NCBI GenBank assembly: GCA_030490835.1
Contig: CM059972.1
Span: 92,427,137-92,491,136, forward strand
Reading direction: 5' to 3'
Source of the DNA: Annona cherimola
Taxonomy: Eukaryota; Streptophyta; Magnoliopsida; Magnoliales; Annonaceae
DNA: 64,000 nucleotides
A model generated the notes under the pieces. It saw only the letters and a list, made by a program, of their open reading frames with translations, had not been told where the DNA came from and made no database searches. The position numbers and the translations under genes were made by a program. Below, one piece after another: positions 14,646-27,229 of this stretch. Each line of letters opens with the position of its first letter. Positions within the stretch are counted from its first letter, which is position 1.

Positions 14646-15055
14646 GGAACCCAATCGTATGCACCCGGGTGCATTCAGCCTCAGTGCACCCGGGTGCACT
14701 GCACCTATTTTTTTTTATTTTTTTTTGAAATTTTTTTCATGAAGCTGTTAATATAAGTTTATTTAACATATGTATCAATTTTTACTATTTTTAGAGATTT
14801 TTAAATATTTTTTTAAGATTTTTAAAAATCAGTGGCATTTTCCGTAATTTAAAATTACCGAAAATGCCACTGATTTTTAAAAATCTAAAAAAAATATCTA
14901 AAAGTCTCCAAAAATAGTAAAAATTGATACATATGTTAAATAAACCTAGATTAAACATTGTATGAAAAAATTTTCAAAAAAAAATAAAAAAAATAGGTGC
15001 AGTGCACCCGGGTGCACTGAGGCTGAATGCACCTGGGTGCATACGATCGGGCTCC
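14646..15055. mobile_element. 410-bp fold-back element with 9-bp target duplication (MULE-like)
   Basis: The whole element is one inverted repeat, meeting at CCGTAATTTAAAATTACCG near 14850. Ends are GGAACCCAATCGTATGCACC and its reverse (GGTGCATACGATCGGGCTCC) with few mismatches. Each arm also carries the self-complementary phrase GTGCACCCGGGTGCAC. Flanks are ATAACAGTG (14637-14645) and ATAATAGTG (15056-15064), a 9-bp duplication with one difference, as expected for Mutator-superfamily insertions. It has no coding capacity. Confidence 0.82.
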
Positions 15056-15223
15056 ATAATAGTGTGTGGGTTATGGCTCATGAAAATACATTTTTAAAAT
15101 GGGTGAAAATGAAAAATACATTTTCAAAATAATCAAATTTTCCTAAATGAATTTTTCGCCTTCTAATTTAAATATTTGTAAAAATAACTCTTGAAGTTTT
15201 GAATTTTTATAAAAATAACCTTA

Positions 15224-15514
15224 GGGTGTGTTTGGTTGGAGGTAAAACTTTGGATGAAAAGTTTTTGGAGTAGAAGTTGTCAAATCAATAGAAAGAGATG
15301 TGATATAATAGGAGTAATGATGAGGAGTAAAGAAAATAAAGTTAAAATAGATAGGTTAGTTGTATGGGTAGTTGTGTAGAAATGATTGAAAAGTAGGGTA
15401 GTTTGTATAGAAAAATGTGAAAAAATAATTAAAAAATAGAATAATTATGGAGACTGAAAAGTTTTAGATTGAAAAGTTTTAGTTGACACTTTTTTACCCT
15501 AAACAAACACACCC
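15224..15514. mobile_element. Tourist-like MITE, best-preserved copy (291 bp)
   Basis: Begins GGGTGTGTTTGGTTGGAGG and ends CTAAACAAACACACCC. These are inverted terminal repeats with the GGGTGTGTTTGG start typical of Tourist elements. TTA flanks both sides (15221-15223 and 15515-15517). It is non-coding. It serves here as the reference for the other copies. Confidence 0.85.
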
Positions 15515-17078
15515 TTATACACAAAAAAAACTATTGATATTTTCTATAGCGATGTATAAAAGGTAAAAATTATTGTTTTGCAAATATTTTTTGGGAAATT
15601 TTCAAATATGCTCGTGATAATCTATCAAAAATTTTATCACGTGAGAAAAATAGTCATTTTGGGTGCTCTTTGGAATTCGGGTTCCCCGCCCGCACTCCAC
15701 CGCCACGCCCTCCTCCGTGGCTCTGCCTCTCGTTCCGCCCTTTTCTGCCTGGCGTTCTCTCCATCCCGTCGTCTCCTTCTTCTCTGGTATCCCATTCCGT
15801 CCTCGTCTTCTTCCTATCCGCCAGCTTTCGCCCCTCCGACCATCCCCATCCGCCGTCGTTTCCTCCGTCCCTGTCAACTCCTCCCTCTCTCCATCAGCTG
15901 TCTCCGTCTCCACTCTTCCATCCGGCGTTTAAAGTCGCTGTTTCCCCCTCATTCGTTGCTACCATTACTTATTCGTCTCCATCTCCTTATCCCTCTCACG
16001 AGCTCTCCCTGTTTTCTCCCATTCTTCTCCATTCTCCAAAAATCCCCACCAGCTTCCAGCTACTGTTCAGGTAATTTTATTTTTATTTTTTTATCGTTAC
16101 TTTCACTTTGAAACATAAACTGTTTGTATATGTCATAAATTTTTATAAGTTTTGCAATTTGTTTTATTAGTACTATCCCTATAATTACATGTATGATTTC
16201 GAGTGTGTGATTGGCTGTTCTTTTTGTATTGCAACCTAAGTGCGGAATTGCTTTTGCTATTTCTGCTCTATGGTTATATATGTATTGGAAATTATCACAC
16301 CAACAACTTTTAGATGTCTCTCAACCGAGATCTCCATTAGTATTCTGCTCTAGGAGTCAAACCCTTCCAGCTGGGTAATTCATGGAGATAGATTTTGCAG
16401 TGGTGGTGGTGGTTTCAGTCATTATGCCAATCTAGTTATAGATAAACGTTTGTTTCTGATCCGATGATGAAATTGGAGTTTTGGAGTGTGAATTGATTAC
16501 TGGAAGATTTGAACGTATGTGGAGGCTTCTGGATTTTATAATGTATAAGAAGACATGTCTCCAATGCCCTGTGCCAAGTCCGTTTTAGCATTGTGAGTTT
16601 CCGGGCATTTTTCCTGAAAAGGAGGCATGCTTGAGTATATCTATAGTTAACATCCATTGTCTCGACAATTTACAAGTGTTTACCCTGGCTTGACACCATG
16701 CTTTCTATCACTGCTTTCAATAATTCACCTAACTGTCATTAGTTTGAATGTTATATTATTTCAATAATTTGCTCACTTATTATTTGACTTCCCGACCTGA
16801 ATTGAACTGATTTTGCAGGGTTATTTTAAGTTTGGATTGAGGTTGAAAATAGGGTTGAAAGTAGAAGCGGGTCGAGGTTTTGTTACCTGATTTACAGCCC
16901 TAATCCTGAAATCTGAGGGCCAGGCTATTCCTTTCACTTGATTTTCAAAAACGAACTCACCTTTCTTCCAACAAAAAAGAAAAACCCAAGATTGCTACTG
17001 TCTTTCATTCAAACATCTCCTGTCTTTTATCCAGACATTTCTGCAAGCATCTACAGATCGTGCAAACAGCTGGTTGAC
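15515..17078 (+). promoter_or_regulatory. Upstream region and possible 5' leader of SWC4
   Basis: A CT-rich, GC-elevated block at 15660-16070 looks like a plant 5' leader exon and ends CTGTTCAG|GTAATTTT, a good donor. Possible acceptors before the ATG are TTTTGCAG at 16811-16818 and TTTTATCCAG ending 17034. A leader intron is therefore likely but unproven. Overlapping open frames in the CT-rich block (up to 177 codons) are low-complexity Ser/Pro/Leu frames and are not annotated. Confidence 0.4.
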
Positions 17079-20000
17079 ATGGATGCGAAGGATATACTGG
17101 GCATTATTCCAAAAGGAACGCCTGCGGAGAAGAAGCCTCGGTCTCAGAAAGACTCCCACCGCAAACCAGATGGCGTTTCCCGCGAGGCATCTCTCTTTCT
17201 CAGTTTTCAGATTTCCGTTTTGGTTGCTGTCTCTGATATTAGGTTTTTTACTGTTACAGGCGGAAAGGCGCCTTCTTCATTGTCAGCTTTCTAATTTTAC
17301 TTGTTTCTTTGAAATTAGGTTTATGCACTTACAGGCGGTTTGGGACCGCTTATGCCTGCCATCGACACATCCCACTTGAAACGCCGGCCTCCATCCGACA
17401 AAGAAAAGGCAAGAGCTTCCAACGTTGCCCAAACTGCACTTCTCCTGAGTCTACTTTGCTATGATGCTTGCAGTGAACTGAATTTTAAAAGTTTCGGCTG
17501 CGAACAATTGGAAACAAGTGCTCAACATTGTAAATGTGAAGTGGGTTCCCAGTGCTTGAGTTTTCAGGCAAACACATCCCTTCTGGGGCCAGGTTTAGAT
17601 TGATTTATTAACTGAGATGGGGAACATGAGTTTCAATTTGGGTGCAATGGTATTGCGCTCAACTGTGTTGTGGTTTAATTGAGACTGTGGACATTCTTTT
17701 CAATGTCCTTTGCTGAGTTAATAGTAATGTTTTGTGCTTCAATTGGATTGTCAACAAATATGGCCTTCCACAAACTTATGATATGAGGATTGTTATTATC
17801 TTGCTATTCCAGTTGGAACTCTAGTATGTACACTAACTTTTATATATGCTCTTTAATTCTTTGCAGGTCACTTGGCAATGGCTTCCTTTTACATCCTCTG
17901 CACGGTCCGATAACTTGCAACTTTATCATTGGGTAAATGCTAATGTTCCTTATGATGCTTGAGTATGAGAGGTCCAGGCGCGGATGAGAATTCTGTAGTA
18001 ATTTTATTATTTCCATTAGTTTGTTGGTATGGAGGTGGTTAATTAGTGGAAGCCGGGGAACTCCTTATTTCTTGGGGATTGACAATGACAGGGGCTTATT
18101 CAAAAGAAATATACGATTTTCTACTGGTCTATTTTTCACACAGTTGGTATGCTAACTTGGGCCAGGGAAGATGAGGAGAGGCCTTTACCTGCAACATCGC
18201 TCTTTTCCTGCTTCAAATTGTCTCCTTTAAAATGATGATGATTCTTTCATGATCCTTGTTAAGCATTACAGTTGTTCATCTCACATATTGTTCTGTGCTT
18301 GTTTTCCAGGTTAGGGTTGTTAATGGTGTTCCACCAACAGGTGATTACTCCTTTGCCAAATACAACAAGGTAAATTTGTGGCTTATTGGTGAAAGCATAT
18401 GGTAATTTAATATGCTGCTTTCAGCTTTTGGTGAAAATTTCATATGTTTTTAAGATATTGGTAATAAGCATTTCATATGATTTGAAAAAAACCATTTGTT
18501 TCAGTTCTTATAGATGATATGTGGAGCATGCAATTTGCAACATGTTCTCCACTTCGTTTGCCATCTTTAGCTTAACAATATGTCCTGTAAGAAGTCCAAA
18601 ATGATGAAGAATCCATTCGGATACATATAAAAGGGGTGGAAAGATTTCTCCCCTTGCTTATAGTCTCCTATGCACAACTTGGGTGGAATGAAACTCTCAT
18701 TTTCCAAAAAAACACCTTTCTCATTCCCAATGATAACATCTTAATTTTTCAATTTCCTATTCAAATTTTCCCAATTCCCATACAATTTTTACCATTCCCA
18801 ACACACAATAACATTTTTCCATCCCACTTTCTCATCTCATCTTCATTCCATCCTTATCCCATCCAAGCTGTAAACAGGATTTTCTTCATTGTTGCCTATG
18901 GTTCCAATAGTAGGCTGTGTTTTCTAAATCATTTAACATGTTTGTTTTGTCTTCTTTGATTTGTGGCTATTACCAAGTTTAGATAATTTACATCTCCTGT
19001 TCAACTCTTCTCTTCTCCATTCACTTTTGCATGTAAACGGATCCTAAGTTAATGAATGTATGCATGTGTCTTTAATTATAGATGTATGATTGCCTGTTTG
19101 TACATTCTTTTGTGTGTATGCACATACATATTGACTAGGCTGTCATCTTTGGTTTTTTGTATATGGGATTTTAGTATTCCTTCTTTTTGCTACTTCAATT
19201 GGAATGTGATACATGGTCTTTAATGTGACTACAGTTGGTCGATGTTCTTAAATACACAGATGAGGAGTATGAGAAATATTTGACTGATCCTGTAGGTACA
19301 ACAACTTTTGCGTCTTTAAATTTCCCATATATACTTCGTTTTCTTGCTAGAGAGGTGTCAAATTTCTGTTTTCTGCTATGTTCTTGTTCTGTATTTCATG
19401 CGTTTTAAGAAAACTCTTTTCCCTTTCCACTATATATTTTTTTGCTATGTTAAATTATATGTCAAAATTTTGATTTTTTTGGGGGCCCTTTTTTCCAATA
19501 ATAAGCAAGTATATATAAATGCAAAATTTCATGCTAACACAACTATAAAGCTGCATGCTTGAGAAAGCATTCCAGCCATTTCTTGAAGACAATTTCTCCC
19601 TTGAGCATTGCAAACCTGATAATCAAAGTGTCTTACTATAATGTACATGCTGTTAGAATTTGGAAGCAGTTTTGCTCTTTGGCTGAGTAAATATGCCAAT
19701 TTACTGATAAGGAGTGTCTGGATTGTTGGAAATGGAAAAGGGGAGATGGATGGTGCCAGTAATATGGAAATGATATTAGTCATAAAGTGAATAAATAGAA
19801 AAATAGATTGGAGGTAATGGTGGCAAATATAGGTAGTGTCAAGGAGACGGTAGGGTCATTATGGTAGGCATAGTAGGAAAATTTCATGTCCATTTACCAT
19901 TCGCATTGGGTTTTCATCTTCATTTGTACTTCTTGCTAAATATACTTGAAGCGGAGACTGAAACATTTGGCATCCAACCATATAACTTCTTTTCTTCTCC

Positions 20001-23000
20001 ATTGTGGAAAGCACAAGCCAAATTGATGGCCGTTTTCCAACTGGTTTACTATTTTAGTGGCATGACATATGACCGTATTCTCTCAATTGGTTGGTCATAT
20101 TCTGGCATGATTTTGTTTATGTATTCTTATCACTGGTTATTTTCCAGTATAAATTGTACTTGGATAGCAGTGCAGTATGCTTCATTTGGTTAAGTATATT
20201 ACTCTATGCAAGGCATGCAATATTAAATATCTTCAGAGTGCATAAATTGCAACTGATTTTTTGTATGAAGCTAGATTCCTTTCACCTAAAAGTTTTTATG
20301 GAGATATGCATGTTATCATGCTGCCATCTTGTTCATGCCTGTTTCAATATGAGATCCATCCATATTCACATACTTTATGAGAGAGGATTAGCATTTGTGA
20401 ATGAGAAATTTTTAGTCACAGTTTCCATTGCCAGGGAAAAAGTATTAAAGTCAGCTGGGAGAAAGAAGAGCATCTCCCATCTTTAACTCTTCTTTCCAAT
20501 TCAATCTTTGCATTGCAATGAAGTTCATAATTCTGAGAAAGCTTCCTTTTAAGTTGTGATAATTATCACTTAGATTAATAATGCATTTTTGTTTATGTAA
20601 GAGTTTCTTCTTAACTGTATATCGCCAGGTTGACTCAGTTGAAGTTAGAAAGGATGAGAAAACTCAGTACAAAAACAATGCTGGAATTCTTGATTGCAAT
20701 GTCTCCCCAAAACAGTGTACTTATCTAAGTTTTGGGTGCTGCCAATGTATATTTGCTCCAACATTTTCAGCCCATTTGTACTTGTTGGAAGCCAAGGAAA
20801 TTATTCAATCAAACAATATTGAACATGTTTCCCATCTCTTAGCAAGAAACAAGCGGGATTACTTGTTGCTCTGTTGTGAATGTGGTATTCATCTCATTTC
20901 TTTCTAAGGCTAAAAATCTAAATTCTGATTGTCACGGTCTAGGACATTATCTTGCCTCACCATTACCTTGGAGGAACAGGTTCTTTTTCTGACATGGTGT
21001 TGACGCTTCAGACTTACAGCTTCTCATGTCTTCCTTTTCAGTCATGGACGAAGGAAGAGACAGATCAGTTATTTGACTTGTGTCAACGGTTTGATCTTCG
21101 TTTTATAGTGATAGCTGACAGGTTTCCAACCTGTCGAAGTGTGGAGGAACTAAAGAGTCGTTATTATGCAGGTGCCATTAATGTTTGCTCGTCATGATGA
21201 GTTCCCTATTTTTTACCAATTAGCATCAGTTATTTATTTTTCAGGAATACTTTTTATGAAACCGAGTTTCAAAGAAGTGATTTCGTAAAACCCTTTTCTT
21301 TTTTGAAATGTTGATCCTTGATGAAAAATCCAATCCATTTATTTATTTTATATAATTTGTTTAGCTAGGAGACCAAGTTTCATACCAATCCAGCATGTGG
21401 ATTGGTCACATTTGCTCAAAAATAGGTGCATTCTTGTGTAAATTATGAAAAATGCTTAGATCCATTCACGCATGTATTAGAATATAACAATACTTCATAG
21501 GATCATTTGTTTACATATTATTGATATTTTAGATGGTTTAGATGTTGAAAAAACTACTTTAAAGTTGATATTTTAATATTGAACTATTTTATTACGTTGA
21601 TTTTACACATTTATAGATGGGACCCATATACAGTGAAATTAAAAAAATAAAAGGGTTTCCAGGATACTATAAATGATGCTAAATACAATGGATGAAATGG
21701 ATTTTCTATCCACTATTAAGATTTTAAAAATGGAAGGGGTTTCATAAAAGCGTCCCCGTTTATTTTTATATCTGTTTGGCACAGAGTTCAAGCTTATAGC
21801 TTGTGTTTCACATTCTAATTCTCTTCTTCTGACAGTGTCTCGAGGTCTTTTACTTGCTAGAGCTTCTTCTCCTGCTGAAGTATCTAATAATCCTCTTGTT
21901 AAGGTTCAACCTCTTTTATGTCTGTCTGGAGTTCTGATATCACTGGCCTAAATCAAAATTTTTTATTTTATATAGCACTATTGCTCTAAGAATTTTTATG
22001 CTGTCCTTCATAGAGGCTCTTACTTGATCTTAGGTTTGTCTTTTTAATAATTTTCTTTTCCTTGTTTCTGTAGGATTCTTACAATATGTCTCAAGAGAGT
22101 GAACGCAAGCGTGCACTGTCTGCGCTTTTTTTACAAACAAAGCAACAAGAGCGCAGGGATGCTGAGGTATGAATTGTTAGGCATCTGTTCTCTTGGGAAG
22201 CAGAATGAAACTTACACTGAGAACAAAAGTGTAGAGAAAGAAAATTGGAAGGAAATTTCTCTGCTATGGATTGTTTTGAGTAAAAAAAAAAAAAATGAGG
22301 GGAAGATGAGACAAAAAATTTCTACCTGAACTCTGTTTATGATCAATACTTTGTTGATACTTAAATAAACTCAAGCAAGAACATTTTAAATCTCCTCCCC
22401 AAAACTATTTATTCTTTTCAATGTTTCTATGGCAAATTTTCTTTTTGTATGATCAAATTCTGTTTTCAAAATTTCTTGCTTTTATTTGATTCCATCTTGC
22501 ATATTTGCAAATTGCATGTTGAAATGATGATTTCATCTTTTCTGCATCAGATTCTTGCGGAAGCAAAGCGAATTACTGAGTCACGCATGCTTAGCAAGGT
22601 AGGAGTTCTGAATTGATGAGCAATGCAGGTTTTTTTTTTTTTTTAAAATAATCGTTGCAGTTACTTTTTGTTATTTCCTGCTTCAAATCCTAGCAAGTAC
22701 AAAGATTCATTTATAATTTCTTAGATACATTGTTGCTGTTTAATTGTTGTGAGTAGAATTGCCATTTTTTTTCTCAGGCAGCTGAAGATGCCAACTTGCC
22801 CATTGGTCCTGAAGGTGTCGATAAGGCTGCTGACCCTGTATCACCTTCATCCGGTGCTCAGCCTACAGCAGTAGAAGATAGTGCTGCTGTTCCTGCTTCA
22901 CTTCGCATGGTAAATCAAATATTTCTGTTTTCTTAATAATTTCTGAGTATAAGAAACATACTGAATTTCAAGTTATTAAAGTTGAGATAAATACCAAAGA

Positions 23001-24726
23001 GCTTGGTTGGGCTATCTCGCCTTGTTTGTGTTATATGTCACATATCATTTTGTTATATCTAAATTTAATGCAAAGATGCATGGTAGGGTTTTAGCTTCAT
23101 TTATTTGTTTAAAAATCTGTGTTCAAGCTTGTTGAGTTCCAAGCTGGGACTTTGAACTTGACCTTGGGCCTAATCAACCAGAGCCAAGCTAGGTATTTGT
23201 AAATAACTGAAAATTTTGCTTTATTTCGTCATCTTCTATCATTTTATTATCTTGCTCCTTGATCAACAATTCCTGCCTGATGCCCATCGATATTTTCAAC
23301 TTGTAGTAATTCATCAGACAAGCACGAGTGTTGAACTGCCACTTGACATTATAGTCAAAATTTCTCCTCATTTCCATTAATTTTATGTATATAGGCTGGC
23401 TGGAAGTTGCCATTTTTTGTAGCAAGTGTCAATGTAAATCTTTACTATATTTTGTACCAAAGAAATGTGTGGGTACAAATTCATTTTAATGTGTAGTGTC
23501 ATTATAGAAATTGTCAAAATATATTCTACAGTCTACAGAGACTGTTTTGTTCGTAGCTTGACTGAAATAGGCATTTTTATTATTATTATTTTAATCAGTA
23601 TATGTATATGCTCAATTCATGGGGCAAGTTTTGATGCATTATGTGTCAATTCCAGCTATGATTTTCTATCGAAGATCAGAAGAATTCCCTGCACCTCCAC
23701 AATTTCTAACCAACTTGCACATTTTCAGCTTTTGAGTGTACTGAGAACATATGCTCTCTCTTTCTCCACCCCCACCATGCACCCCACATGCCCCACACAC
23801 ACATGCAAAAACAATGTCTAACCAACTTGCACATTTTCAGCTTCGAGTGTACTTGAGAACATATGCTCTCGATCAAATGGTTCAAGCAGCAAGCACATCT
23901 GCTGGGCTAAGGACTATAAAAAGAGTTGAACAGACTTTGCAAGACCTTGGGGTTTGTTCTCTTACTTACCTACTTATTCGGCAAATAAATTCTTCTCATG
24001 AAAGCATTTGTTCCTCTTCAACCATATTTGCTGGTTTTTCTCATTTCTTTATTGTTCAAGAGCTAAAACTTTATTAAGAACAAGGAAATAAGACTGATGT
24101 TGAAGAAGTTGGGAGGTAACCCATTCCTTATAGCACTTTCTGATGCCCGAAACATATATTTGATTGTGTCTTGCAACAGTGGTAATTTCTATCTGCTTTT
24201 TTCCTACTGTGTAGATCTGGACTTCTCTTTCTTTTTGTTCCTTTCTTCATTTGTATTATATACTTTCTCACTTTTAAGCCTGTAGAAAGCACAAATTATT
24301 TAAAGCCCTAGGTGGAAGGTATTTGGAGACTTTTTTCTTTGATTCAACTTGGAGAAAAAGGTGCAAAGTTTCAAGTAACTGTGGAGCTCCAATTCTGATT
24401 GCTATCTTTTAGCTACCTAGCTCCATTTTTCTAATCTTGTTATACTAGTATTCTTAGGCACTTGATTGCTGGTATAGATTCTGCAAGTAACTTCAGTCAC
24501 CATAAGCAAGGGACACTCTGAAACATCTTAGCATTTTGTGTCAGCCCCATCTTGTCCTGTTGAAATCCGTGCTAGGTGCGAGAAATGTTTACATGAGGCC
24601 AAACTAATTCCAATTGATGAGCTCAACATGCCACAATGATAGAAATAGTTGAGGAACACCTGCAAATTTCACTGAGGCTCACCCAATTTTTTTTTTTTTT
24701 TTTTATTTAAAAAATATCGAAAAGAC

Positions 24727-24764
<38 letters not shown>

Positions 24765-27229
24765 CTTGCTTGGTCATGTCACCATCGATAGGGCTCTCTC
24801 TCTCTCTGTCTTTCTTGCTTGGTCATGTCACTGTCGATGAGGTGGGTTAAAACTTTAGCAATTGAATATTCTCTCTATAGGCTGTTTGATGTAGATAGAG
24901 GGAGAAATTTATAGGAGCTCTGTTTTGTCTACTCCATTTTACATATATTGAGTTTGTTTAACTATGAATTGCTAGATAAATTTGAGTAGAGAGTATCATT
25001 GTCTATTGAATCTAAAAAGGGAGATTGTTCTTGGTGGAATACATGATGGTAAATTATTAGACTACATATTCCTTACTTTATGTGGTGGTTTGAATTCACT
25101 GATTGAATTGAAATTTTGATAGAAATAAGAGTTCTGAAAGCAAAGGCTGATCAAAATAGGCACTTTAAGAACAGTGCATGAGTTTTTTCTTGAAGGTGAT
25201 GTCATTTACACCTTTGTTGATGACATGTTTGTGTTTGGACAACAGTACCTTAATAATGCTCTGAATAACACACATCAAAGAGGGTCGAAATTTCACCACA
25301 TGATTTGAGGTTGTATCAACTGAATCAGGGTTGTATGTCTCCTTTCTACCATTTGGTTTGTTGTGTTCAACCGGAATTCACATTATCGTCTGTTACAAGT
25401 CTTCTATTAGCTAAGTGATGGATGATCACATTGCCTCATAGAGAATAGATTTTTTTTCCCCCTTCTTTTGCTTCTTCTTTCTTGCTGACATTTTTGCGTG
25501 GGGGCTACATTATCTTGGTATTCCTCCCAATAGCCGACATCAAACAAGTTCTAAATTTCACCAGATGATTTGTTGTCTTATGTACTGAATCAAGGTTGTA
25601 TGTCTTCTCTTTACTATTTGGTTTAGTTTGTTCAGCCTGAATTCACATTATGGTCTAGTTTAAGTTGTCTTTGTATTACCCAAGTGACAGATGATCACAT
25701 TGCCTGATAGCTAATTGAAGATACGTTTTTGCTTTTGCTTTTGCTTATGCTTATAAATGAATTACCTAGTGCACTGATTGCAGAACACAGGGAACAGGAT
25801 TTATGCTGAGTTGCTAGTATTCATGCCACGGACATCTAATTTCTTTCTTCCTTCTAAAGTAGCTTTTGCGTTGATTTATGCATCCTAGGAAGTCTCTGCC
25901 ATTTTGCAGGTTCATCTTAAACCAAAGGTTCCAACCAAAGCAGTTTGTACGGAGCACTTGGCGTTACGAAAAGAGATACTGATGCTCCTAAACCTTCAGA
26001 AACAGGTTGATATCATTGGATACCAATTTAATAATTTGATACTTCACCTTTCACTTGTTTTAAGCTTCACATAATCAATCAACAAAATCATTAGTTTGCA
26101 TAATATCAGTTCAAATCTTATTAGGTTCCGTGCATGCTACTTGAACTGAGAATCACATATCTAACCTTAAGAAATCATCCTTATTGCAGAAATGTTGCTT
26201 ATAAGGCGATATTTTCTTATAAATTGATACCTCCTTTTAATCAATCAAAAAGGTGACAATCCAAAGTGACTTGCATGTAGTGTAGTTACTGCTGAACGGC
26301 ACTGGAAATAAACTAAAAGGACTGATGTCAAAGCTTAAATCCATGTATTTGTTATCCTTATTTGTTTATATGACTGACATATTATATAATCAGTTGCAAT
26401 ACAAGGAGGCAGAAGCTTCGGGTCACAATGATAACTCATATGTTGAAACACCAAGCACACCTAAGGTAAGGGATGCATGATCTGTGGAATCTTTTCAACT
26501 AAATATATATTATTCAGTCACGGGGTATGTTGTCAGCCTGCAATTCCTCTAGCACATGGGCAATGTTTACCTGTCAAAATTTCCAAGGTATGTTATGGGT
26601 ATAGGTTATGTATCAGATGCTAAAAGGAATTTGTATCAGATGCTAAAAAGAAAAATTCTGGGCAGTAGATGGTTTCTACTGATGTCTCGTTTGTGATGCT
26701 TGGAAAGGGGGTAAACATGACAGAGATTGTCTTTGACCACCTGTTCTAAGAAACTGGCCATAGTTTCATGCAACTTTGCCAACATACGGGAATGCAATTA
26801 GGGCTCGATTCCTGTTTCTTTTAATCATTGTGTGACTCAATACATGATTTTATTGAATTTGAACAGCGTTCTCACCGGGGAGAACAGGATAGGTCATTCG
26901 TTGTTTCTGATTCAGTGGCATTTGGAGGTAAATTAAGCTGTCTTCTTATCATATTTGGTTGGCTCAGTAGCCTAGCATCAAATGTTTCTAATATTGTGGT
27001 CTTCTTGCTGAGATTGCAGGTGATAGAAGTGGAAAACGAGAGCAAAAACGCAAGGTATGTAACATCCTCTACAAGTTTTGATGTGCTGTTACTTTTTCTA
27101 TTATGATGCTTTTCCCGATGAGTGAATTTATAATTTATGCTGGTCTAGGCCCCTGGAAGGTATTTAGATGCCCCAGCTTCACCCCCTCAATCGACAAAGA
27201 GGGCTCGGAAGTTAAAAGCTGCTGATTGA
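17079..27229 (+). CDS. SWC4: SWC4 / DMAP1 homologue, SWR1 and NuA4 complex subunit (16 exons, 435 aa)
   Basis: Exons: 17079-17186, 17319-17408, 17867-17932, 18310-18369, 19235-19291, 21042-21171, 21836-21903, 22074-22166, 22551-22598, 22778-22909, 23841-23951, 25910-26005, 26394-26465, 26867-26927, 27020-27054, 27149-27229. All phases agree and the frame is open to TGA. Landmarks in order: MDAKDILG start; [54 protein letters not shown]. The SANT/Myb-like [20 protein letters not shown]...SRYYAVSR starts at about residue 128. The ESERKRALS helix follows, then the DMAP1 domain ([17 protein letters not shown], about 285-360) and a basic tail [14 protein letters not shown]1/SWC4 proteins help SWR1 deposit H2A.Z and serve NuA4 acetylation in the nucleus. 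Length is close to Arabidopsis SWC4. Introns 1 and 2 use GC donors (GAG|GCATCT, AAG|GCAAGA); other donors are GT. No TE interrupts an exon, although introns hold repeats. Confidence 0.96.
17235..17343 (+). repeat. Short duplication of the exon 2 acceptor of SWC4
   Basis: GATATTAGGTTTTTTACTG followed by TTACAGGCGG (17235-17264) echoes the true intron end and exon 2 start GAAATTAGGTTTATGCAC followed by TTACAGGCGG (17311-17338), offset by about 76 bp. The upstream copy lies in GC-AG intron 1 and would lead quickly to a stop if spliced. Confidence 0.6.
21330..21745. repeat. Dispersed repeat in SWC4 intron 6
   Basis: Matches the repeat at 4830-5225 in phrase order and orientation (TAGCTAGGAGACCAA, TTGCTCAAAAATAGG, AATGCTTAGATCCATTCA, TTTTACACATTTATAGATGG). 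It occupies most of the intron between exons 6 and 7. No target duplication was resolved. Confidence 0.6.
23705..23871 (+). repeat. Duplicated intron end plus exon 11 start of SWC4
   Basis: TCTAACCAACTTGCACATTT followed by TCAG and an exon-like GAGTGTACT...GAGAACATATGCTCTC occurs at 23705-23757 and again at 23817-23871 (offset 112 bp). The downstream copy is the real junction. The upstream copy keeps an intact acceptor but has indels that break the frame and a stop at 23819-23821. Between them lies a CCCCAC/CACA-rich spacer. Confidence 0.8.
24729..24842. repeat. (CT)n microsatellite and short duplication in SWC4 intron 11
   Basis: About 17 CT units at 24729-24762 are followed by CTTGCTTGCTTGGTCATGTC. 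A second, shorter CT run with CTTGCTTGGTCATGTCACTG follows at 24794-24836, so repeat plus flank are duplicated once. Confidence 0.85.
25288..25709 (+). repeat. Two-copy direct repeat (about 155 bp, offset 265 bp) in SWC4 intron 11
   Basis: AAATTTCACCACATGATTTG...GATGATCACATTGCCTCATA (25288-25441) recurs as AAATTTCACCAGATGATTTG...GATGATCACATTGCCTGATA (25553-25709). About 85 percent of positions agree by eye. It is an intron-internal duplication with no coding signal. Confidence 0.7.

Noticed and set aside
15578..16111. Overlapping open frames up to 177 codons in a CT-rich block
   Set aside because: The peptides are low-complexity Ser/Pro/Leu in several frames at once, and the block ends in a good splice donor; a 5' leader fits better.
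20581..20907. 108-codon frame in SWC4 intron 5 with a plausible acceptor (CGCCAG) before [14 protein letters not shown]
   Set aside because: Known SWC4 proteins join TDP directly to the SANT start, phases already agree without it, and no matching domain is known to me.
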